Shown here: piece after piece, positions 5,154 to 10,282 of the stretch
Position numbering within the stretch: position 1 is the stretch's first letter
How the letters are laid out: each line of letters opens with the position of its first letter
Assembly (NCBI GenBank): GCA_024277695.1
Contig: JAJRUR010000195.1
Span: 1 to 10,282 of the forward strand
DNA length: 10,282 nt
DNA from: Bacteroidota bacterium
GTDB taxonomy: Bacteria; Bacteroidota; Bacteroidia; Chitinophagales; Saprospiraceae
Direction: 5' to 3'
The notes under the pieces: generated by a model
Database searches by the model: none
Told to the model about the DNA's origin: nothing
The model's input: the letters and a program-made list of their open reading frames with translations, nothing else
Translations under genes and position numbers: made by a program

Positions 5154-7576
5154 TGAAAAGAATGTTTGAAGAGATGTATTTCACACCGAGTGGTAAGGAT
5201 GAAGAATTTTTTCCTATCGTATCTCTCGAAGATGATGGCGATATAAAAATGGATGAAAACTATCCGGAGATATTGCCTATACTCGCTTTGAAAAATACGA
5301 TATTGTTTCCGGGAGTTGTCGTTCCGATCACCATTGGTCGCAACAAAAGTCTTCAGGCGATCCGTATGGCGCATAAACAAGGTAGGGTCATCGCAGTCCT
5401 GAGTCAGCGTGATGTCAATGTTCAAGAACCACAAGCCGATGATCTATATAAGATAGGTACTGTGGCACGTATCGCCAAACTGCTCAACATGCCCGATGGT
5501 AGCACGACGGCTATCCTCAAAGGGCAGAGCCGTTTTGAACTCGTCAAAATGATTGCGGAAGAACCTTATCTCCAAGGCAAGATCGCTTTGATCGATCTCC
5601 AAAAACCCAAAGATCCTATACACTTCCAAGCACAGGTTTCTTCTATTATCGAACTGGCATCCAATATCATCGAACATTCGCCACACATCCCTTCAGAGGC
5701 CGTGGTTATGCTCAAAAATATGGACAGCGATTATTTCTTACTCAATTTTATCGCTTCTAACCTCAATCTAGAGCCGGATATCAAACAGCAAATTCTAGAA
5801 ATTACCGATCCGGCCTTGCAGGCACATCGAATTCTAGAACAACTCAACTCGGAGTGGCAACTTTTAGAGATCAAAAACCAAATCGACTCCAAAGTCCGTG
5901 GTGATATCGAAAAACAACAGCGAGACTTCTTTTTGCATCAGCAACTCAAAACCATTCAAGACGAGCTGGGACAAAATCCCCAATCTCAAGACCTCGTAGA
6001 ACTCGAAAAACGCGCAAAAGACAAAAATTGGCCCAAACATGTAGCTAAGGCTTTTGCCAAAGAGCTCGAAAAAATAAAAAGGATCAATCCTCAAATCGCA
6101 GAGTACTCTGTACAGATGAATTATCTGGAGATTCTTTTAGACTTGCCTTGGAGTGACTACACACAAGATCACTTTGATCTGACAAAAGTACAAAAAGTCT
6201 TGGATGCTGATCACTATGGACTGAGCAAGGTCAAAAATAGAATATTGGAGCATCTCGCAGTCCTCAAACTCAAAGGGGATATGAAGTCACCCATCATCTG
6301 CCTGGTAGGTCCACCGGGAGTGGGCAAGACCAGCTTAGGTAAGAGTATAGCGCGAGCACTAGACCGCAAATTTATCAGAATGTCGCTCGGAGGACTCCAC
6401 GACGAATCAGAAATCCGCGGGCATCGTCGTACCTATATCGGTGCCATGCCGGGCAGAATCATCCAGTCGCTCAAAAAAGCCGGTACGAGCAACCCCGTAT
6501 TTATACTTGACGAAATCGATAAAGTAGGCAAAGACTTTAGAGGGGACCCCTCCTCCGCACTGCTAGAAGTGCTCGACCCCGAACAGAATGCAACTTTTCA
6601 CGATAACTATCTCGATCTGGATTATGATCTGTCCAAAGTGCTTTTTATCGCTACAGCTAATTCGCTCAACACCATCCAACCCGCACTTAGAGACCGCATG
6701 GAAATCATCCATATCAGCGGATATTCTACAGAAGAAAAAGTCCAAATAGCCAAAAAACACCTCGTACCCAAGCAGCGCAAAGAACACGGTCTGAAGGCAT
6801 CTCAGATTAGCCTCTCAGCCAAAACTCTCAAAGAAATAGCGCTCAACTATACCCGAGAGAGTGGTGTCCGCACACTAGAACGGCGTATAGCTGCCATTAT
6901 GCGTGCTCGCGCCAAAGAGGTCGCACTCGGCGAAAAATACAAAACTGCCGTAACTATAGAGCGCGCACAAGAAATTTTGGGGACAGCACGTTTTTCTAAC
7001 GAACTATATTCAGTCCAAAAACTACCGGGAGTAGCTGTAGGATTGGCTTGGACATCTGTCGGTGGTGACATCTTATTTATAGAAGCTAATGCGCATCCCG
7101 GCAAAGGAAAACTTACCCTTACGGGAAATCTCGGTGCAGTCATGAAAGAGTCCGCTACTACGGCACTCAGTTTTCTCAAGTCCAATACAGACCTGCTCGG
7201 CGTAGAATCCTCATGGTTTGCCGAGCACGATATCCATATACACGTACCCGAAGGAGCCATCCCTAAAGATGGACCCTCTGCTGGTATTACCATGCTTGTA
7301 GCCCTCGCATCACGCATTACAGGCAAACCGGTCAAGTCTTATTTGGCATTGTCCGGAGAGATCACACTACGAGGAAAAGTGCTTCCCGTCGGAGGTATCA
7401 AAGAAAAAGTATTGGCCGCAAAACGCTACGGACTCAAAGAAATAATCCTCTGTAGCCAAAACGAACGACATGTCCTGGATATTGACAAACAGTTTATCCG
7501 CTCTATGAAATTTCATTATGTAGACCGTATGCAAGAAGTATTGGCCTATGCGCTCAAGTTGCCACGGCATAAGTAG
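5153..7576 (+). CDS. lon: ATP-dependent protease Lon
   Basis: Lon is a cytoplasmic hexameric AAA+ serine protease that degrades misfolded and selected regulatory proteins. Using the ATG at 5153 the protein has 807 residues, normal for bacterial Lon. In order: a short acidic N-tail; the LAN substrate-binding domain starting ILPILALKNTILFPGVVVPI; a coiled-coil-like linker (QQRDFFLHQQLKTIQDELG); Walker A GPPGVGKTSLGK at about 386; RGHRRTYIGAMPGRI; Walker B ILDEIDKV (DEID 453-456); a sensor-1 TAN (ATANSLNTI); and the protease domain with the catalytic dyad Ser709 in PKDGPSAG and Lys752 in GGIKEKVLAAKR. Alternative starts in frame are TTG 5129, ATG 5162 and ATG 5174; the true N-terminus is uncertain by about 20 residues. 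Transcribed divergently from the PNP operon and converging on the GH31 gene. Confidence 0.97.
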   Translation: MKRMFEEMYFTPSGKDEEFFPIVSLEDDGDIKMDENYPEILPILALKNTILFPGVVVPITIGRNKSLQAIRMAHKQGRVIAVLSQRDVNVQEPQADDLYKIGTVARIAKLLNMPDGSTTAILKGQSRFELVKMIAEEPYLQGKIALIDLQKPKDPIHFQAQVSSIIELASNIIEHSPHIPSEAVVMLKNMDSDYFLLNFIASNLNLEPDIKQQILEITDPALQAHRILEQLNSEWQLLEIKNQIDSKVRGDIEKQQRDFFLHQQLKTIQDELGQNPQSQDLVELEKRAKDKNWPKHVAKAFAKELEKIKRINPQIAEYSVQMNYLEILLDLPWSDYTQDHFDLTKVQKVLDADHYGLSKVKNRILEHLAVLKLKGDMKSPIICLVGPPGVGKTSLGKSIARALDRKFIRMSLGGLHDESEIRGHRRTYIGAMPGRIIQSLKKAGTSNPVFILDEIDKVGKDFRGDPSSALLEVLDPEQNATFHDNYLDLDYDLSKVLFIATANSLNTIQPALRDRMEIIHISGYSTEEKVQIAKKHLVPKQRKEHGLKASQISLSAKTLKEIALNYTRESGVRTLERRIAAIMRARAKEVALGEKYKTAVTIERAQEILGTARFSNELYSVQKLPGVAVGLAWTSVGGDILFIEANAHPGKGKLTLTGNLGAVMKESATTALSFLKSNTDLLGVESSWFAEHDIHIHVPEGAIPKDGPSAGITMLVALASRITGKPVKSYLALSGEITLRGKVLPVGGIKEKVLAAKRYGLKEIILCSQNERHVLDIDKQFIRSMKFHYVDRMQEVLAYALKLPRHK

Positions 7577-7601
7577 CGCACTGTGAGTTTGCTTTACTGG
7601 C

Positions 7602-7621
7602 CTTGCAAATTTATTTGCAAG
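7602..7621 (+). terminator. Perfect hairpin after lon
   Basis: CTTGCAAAT and ATTTGCAAG (7602-7610, 7613-7621) form a perfect inverted repeat 25 bp after the lon stop; with a TTTA loop the stem is eight pairs. It is placed like a terminator or a 3'-end-protecting hairpin, but no T run follows on either strand, so it is not a classical intrinsic terminator. Confidence 0.4.
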
Positions 7622-7631
7622 CTCCGGAGGG

Positions 7632-7679
7632 GTTGTCCTCCCCCTAGCCCCCTCCAAAGGGGGACACCGTCACTGCGAG
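7632..7679. repeat. Intergenic hairpin repeat, copy 1 (48 bp)
   Basis: The unit begins GTTGTCCTCCCCCTAGCC and ends ACACCGTCACTGCGAG. Its core CCCCCT-CCAA-AGGGGG folds as a perfect 6-bp stem with a 4-base loop. It matches copy 3 at 47 of 48 bases. Such C-run/G-run elements are recurrent intergenic repeats in Bacteroidota genomes; their function is unknown, with roles in termination or mRNA 3'-end stability plausible. Confidence 0.8.
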
Positions 7680-7700
7680 GAGGTACGACGAAGCAGTCTC
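7669..7700. repeat. Second intergenic repeat type (GTCACTGCGAG...GAAGCAGTCTC)
   Basis: This segment overlaps the end of copy 1 and carries inverted arms ACTGC (7672-7676) and GCAGT (7693-7697) around GAGGAGGTACGACGAA. It resembles the widespread GTCATTGCGAGG...CGAAGCAATCTC intergenic palindrome of many bacterial genomes, with C/T and A/G differences that keep the arms complementary. Copy 3 carries only its first 11 bases. Confidence 0.6.
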
Positions 7701-7741
7701 ATCCTTCGGAGCCGGTTCTGATCGCACGAGAGGCAAAAAGA

Positions 7742-7770
7742 GTCCTCCCCCTAACCTCCAAAGGGGGACA
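7742..7770. repeat. Intergenic hairpin repeat, copy 2 (shortened)
   Basis: GTCCTCCCCCTAACCTCC followed by AAAGGGGGACA matches the core of copies 1 and 3 but lacks three bases of the second C run (AACCT instead of AGCCCCCT). The hairpin can still form by pairing the first C run with the G run. Confidence 0.75.
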
Positions 7771-7789
7771 AAAACCAAACGACTGCACT

Positions 7790-7812
7790 CCCCTCTTTTT
7801 TTAAGAGAGGGG
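7790..7812. repeat. CCCCTCT...AGAGGGG hairpin element
   Basis: Arms CCCCTCT (7790-7796) and AGAGGGG (7806-7812) enclose a T-rich loop; a G-rich tail ending GGGGGTGAGT follows. It is a third hairpin type in the same gap, also typical of Bacteroidota intergenic repeats. Lying between converging genes it could help end transcription from either side, but no T run follows the stem. Confidence 0.65.
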
Positions 7813-7830
7813 TCGGGGGTGAGTTGTACT

Positions 7831-7878
7831 GTTGTCCTCCCCCTAGTCCCCTCCAAAGGGGGACACCGTCACTGCGAG
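7831..7878. repeat. Intergenic hairpin repeat, copy 3 (48 bp)
   Basis: Same 48-bp unit as copy 1, differing only by T for C in the TAGTCCC segment, in the same orientation 199 bp downstream. The near-identity points to recent spread or to homogenisation by recombination. The GH31 stop codon lies 23 bp further on. Confidence 0.8.
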
Positions 7879-7900
7879 ACAGAAAGCCCATCGACTGCGT

Positions 7901-10282
7901 TTAATGGTCAATGCTCTCTACTGTCACTTCTTCAAAGTCCTGATCTACAGAGTACTCCCAGAGGCCGGAGTCTAGAAGCCTAAGTGCTTTTTGCGTCGGA
8001 TTGGCTTTGAAGGGCAAGCCGTGTAAAATAATTTTGATCACATCATACGGAGGCTGATATCGACCTCTTCGATATTGTGTGATGCTGATAGATGATTTTG
8101 TGCCGCTTACGGATATGTGCCGTTCTAGAAATAGGCCTTGTTCATAATCATAGTTTTCTCCTTGATCTTCATAGATGTAACTATTTTCTTTGCCTTCTGT
8201 ATAGAATACGTGGAGATATAAACAATCCGCTGCTTTTTCGGCTACATATTGCATCAGCGGATAGATAGGTATGACGGCACCGGCTTTTACGAAAAGTGGT
8301 AAGCGGTCAAGACTGCACTTGATATGGATGAGCTGTTTTCCGCTAAAGCGCTCTTCTGACCATAGGTAGTACCAGTCACCCTTGGGCAGATAAACTTCCA
8401 ATTTTTTGGTCTCTTTTTTGAGTATTGGTGCTATGAGCAGGTGATCGCCTAACAAAAATTCGTTTTGGCGTAGGCTGGCATTCGGATCATCAAAATACAC
8501 AAAAGATAGGGGTCGAAGCATTGGAGTGCCACGTCGTATATACTGATAGAATGTAGTATAGATGTACGGAAGTAAGCGATAGCGCAATTCGATAGCGAAG
8601 CGTACGTGTTTGGTAGCCTCTTTGCCAAAAGACCAAGGTTCTTGATCACCGTGATCTCCCGAAGAGTGTGTTCTGAAGAAGGGATGAAAAACGGCCAACT
8701 GCATATATCGAACATAGAGCTCAGGTTCAGGTGTGTCTATAAAACCGCCGATATCTGTCCCGATAAACGAAAATCCGGAGATACTCATGCGCTGGCATTG
8801 GAGATTGGCGATAGAGAGATGCTCCCACGTAGCGATATTGTCTCCTGTCCAGGCTGAACAATAGCGTTGTGTCCCTGCATAAAGAGATCGCGTAATCACA
8901 AAGGGACGTTTGGGGTGTCCAAAATGTTTGACACCGTGATAGGTAGCTCGTGCCATCTGCATGCCATAGATATTATGCGCTTTTCGGTGGCTACAGGGAT
9001 GTCCGTCATAATTATGGCGCACATCGAGCGGAAATGTTTTGGTCGGCACATCGAGTATAGCGGGTTCGTTCATATCATTCCACACGCCGTGGACCCCATA
9101 ATCAGCGATGAGTTCGCGATAGAGCGCTGCCCACCAAGACCTGACTTTGGGATCGGTAAAATCCGGAAAATGGCAATCCCCCGGCCAGACTTTGCCGGCA
9201 TACAAGGGACCATCTGTCCTACGGCAAAATACATCATGCTGTATGCCGGACATATAGACTTCATATTCTGTATCTACTTTGATTCCGGGATCGATCATCA
9301 CCACAGTTTTGAATCCCTCTGTTTCCAGATCTTGAATCATTTTTTTGGGATTAGGAAATTTTTTTTCATCCCAAGTAAAACACCTAAATCCATCCATATA
9401 GTCGATATCCAAGTATATGGCATCACAGGGTATTCTTAACGCTCTAAAACGCGCAGCAATCTCCCGCACTTGTGCTTCGGGGTAATAGCTCCATTTGCAC
9501 TGGTGATATCCAAGTGCCCAAAGGGGTGGTAGTTCAGGTACTCCGGTGATTGCGGTGTAGTGCTCGACGATCTTGATAGGATTCTGATCGTAGATAAAGT
9601 AGTAATTCATCTCTCCACCATCTGCCCAAAAACTACTCACTCCTGTCCGCTCTGACCCAAAATCGAAATAGCTTTTAAAACTATTGTCAAAAAAAACACC
9701 ATAACAAAGTCGATCATGTACAGCAATGTAGAAAGGAATATTTTTGTATAGCGGATCTTGGTCTTTATGAAACCCAAACTCATCGGTACCCCAAATCGTA
9801 AAACGCTTGCCTGCCAAATCAAAATCACCGCTTTTGTCGCCCAAACCATAAAATCGCTCACCCTTTGGACTCTTTTTAGTCATCTGTACGATCTGTCCTC
9901 CATGTAGATGATCCTCTTCCCAGTGAAATCCTTTCTCTTCTTCATTGATCAGTTCATCTTGAGCTGTATAAAAACTTAACTTTAGATCTGTTTTTGAAAT
10001 TTTGCAATGCAAGTGTTTGGTTTTGAACCAAAGCTCTTGATCATCATCGACCATGTGCAATTCTACATCCGGCCACTTCCGATACGGATCGATGGCGTAA
10101 GAAAAATCGTCTTCAAACACGGCTGTACAAGCATAGCGAACACGCATAATATGATCGGAAAGTACACTGATACGCAAGGTCACGCCGCTGTCTGACAAGA
10201 TATCCCAAGTATCTTCCTTGGTGGATAGAATCTTGTCAAAAGCCCCCGGAAAAAATTCACCGGCCTTGATATCTTCCTTAGA
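7901..10282 (-). CDS. GH31 family alpha-glucosidase, N-terminus outside the window
   Basis: A retaining glycoside hydrolase of family 31, which releases alpha-glucosyl (or alpha-xylosyl) residues from oligosaccharide ends. Domains in order: an N-terminal beta-sandwich with RFYGLGDKSGDFDLAGKR and DPLYKNIPFYI; a TIM barrel with DAIYLDIDYMDGFRCFTWD; the nucleophile Asp in GVWNDMNEP (codon at 9074-9076); the acid/base Asp in WTGDNIATW (codon at 8840-8842); the substrate-binding HPFFRTHS; and a C-terminal DUF5110-like beta-domain with YEDQGENYDYEQG. The frame stays open from a TTG at 10198 to the window edge and continues as SKEDIKAGEFFPGAFDKI, so the TTG is an internal leucine and the true start lies to the right. 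About 794 residues are visible, near full family length. Whether it has a signal peptide cannot be seen. Substrate specificity within GH31 is uncertain. It converges with lon across the repeat island. Confidence 0.95.
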   Translation of the reverse strand, partial: SKEDIKAGEFFPGAFDKILSTKEDTWDILSDSGVTLRISVLSDHIMRVRYACTAVFEDDFSYAIDPYRKWPDVELHMVDDDQELWFKTKHLHCKISKTDLKLSFYTAQDELINEEEKGFHWEEDHLHGGQIVQMTKKSPKGERFYGLGDKSGDFDLAGKRFTIWGTDEFGFHKDQDPLYKNIPFYIAVHDRLCYGVFFDNSFKSYFDFGSERTGVSSFWADGGEMNYYFIYDQNPIKIVEHYTAITGVPELPPLWALGYHQCKWSYYPEAQVREIAARFRALRIPCDAIYLDIDYMDGFRCFTWDEKKFPNPKKMIQDLETEGFKTVVMIDPGIKVDTEYEVYMSGIQHDVFCRRTDGPLYAGKVWPGDCHFPDFTDPKVRSWWAALYRELIADYGVHGVWNDMNEPAILDVPTKTFPLDVRHNYDGHPCSHRKAHNIYGMQMARATYHGVKHFGHPKRPFVITRSLYAGTQRYCSAWTGDNIATWEHLSIANLQCQRMSISGFSFIGTDIGGFIDTPEPELYVRYMQLAVFHPFFRTHSSGDHGDQEPWSFGKEATKHVRFAIELRYRLLPYIYTTFYQYIRRGTPMLRPLSFVYFDDPNASLRQNEFLLGDHLLIAPILKKETKKLEVYLPKGDWYYLWSEERFSGKQLIHIKCSLDRLPLFVKAGAVIPIYPLMQYVAEKAADCLYLHVFYTEGKENSYIYEDQGENYDYEQGLFLERHISVSGTKSSISITQYRRGRYQPPYDVIKIILHGLPFKANPTQKALRLLDSGLWEYSVDQDFEEVTVESIDH

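Noticed and set aside
4868..5434. 188-codon minus-strand open frame spanning the lon 5' end and the PNP-B start
   Set aside because: It runs antisense to the Lon N-domain and out of frame with PNP-B, with a composition unlike a real protein.
6847..7335. 162-codon open frame on the minus strand
   Set aside because: It is antisense to the highly conserved Lon AAA+/protease region and has no domain of its own.
7583..7856. Short open frames on both strands in the gap between lon and GH31
   Set aside because: They are translations of the intergenic hairpin repeats (for example SLRGGTTKQSH-like peptides), a known source of false gene calls.
7632..7878. CRISPR-like array from three similar repeat units
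   Set aside because: The units are internally palindromic C-run/G-run hairpins with unequal spacing and one shortened copy; the intervening sequence holds other repeat families and no cas gene is near.
8867..9439. 190-codon open frame on the plus strand
   Set aside because: It lies entirely antisense to the conserved catalytic barrel of the GH31 gene and has no recognisable motif; it is a shadow of that gene.
10196..10198. TTG as the start codon of the GH31 gene
   Set aside because: The same frame remains open to the window edge with family-like sequence ahead of it, so this codon is an internal leucine and the gene is cut by the window.

Overview
The window looks like a chromosomal segment of a Bacteroidota bacterium. 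This rests on the type of Lon, GH31 and nucleoside phosphorylase proteins, AT-rich leaders without clear Shine-Dalgarno sequences, and the hairpin-forming C-run/G-run intergenic repeats that are common in that phylum. The exact lineage cannot be fixed by reading alone. No phage, CRISPR, toxin-antitoxin or biosynthetic cluster is visible. Most of the window is housekeeping, with several local oddities.

Layout, left to right. (1) 1-328: an open frame on the plus strand, cut by the window edge and not recognised, with small inverted repeats. (2) 313-1162, minus strand: two paralogous ArsR-type winged-helix regulators without the usual metal-binding residues, separated by a very AT-rich leader and a palindromic candidate operator. 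(3) 1272-4922, minus strand: a tightly packed four-gene unit transcribed as purine nucleoside phosphorylase (PNP-B), a second PNP (PNP-A), pyrimidine-nucleoside phosphorylase, then tsaB. Gene contacts are 0 bp, 23 bp and a 4-bp ATGA overlap, and the unit ends in a short intrinsic terminator. The first three enzymes phosphorolyse purine and pyrimidine nucleosides to base plus (deoxy)ribose-1-phosphate; TsaB serves tRNA t6A modification. (4) 4923-5152: a divergent control region with two adjoining palindromes. (5) 5153-7576, plus strand: a complete ATP-dependent protease Lon whose start lies on a run of ten A. (6) 7577-7900: an island of hairpin repeats between the convergent lon and GH31 genes. 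(7) 7901 to the right edge, minus strand: a GH31 alpha-glucosidase whose N-terminus lies beyond the window.

The most notable points are these. The two tandem PNP paralogs have diverged: PNP-A has lost both classical 6-oxopurine-recognition residues (the positions of human Glu201 and Asn243) in an MTAP-like direction, while PNP-B keeps both. The PNP-B start region carries a 9-bp direct repeat that leaves an out-of-frame ATG twenty bases upstream of a GTG start. The lon start carries an A10 tract with an alternative ATG in another frame. The 3' repeat island has two 48-bp units differing at one base.
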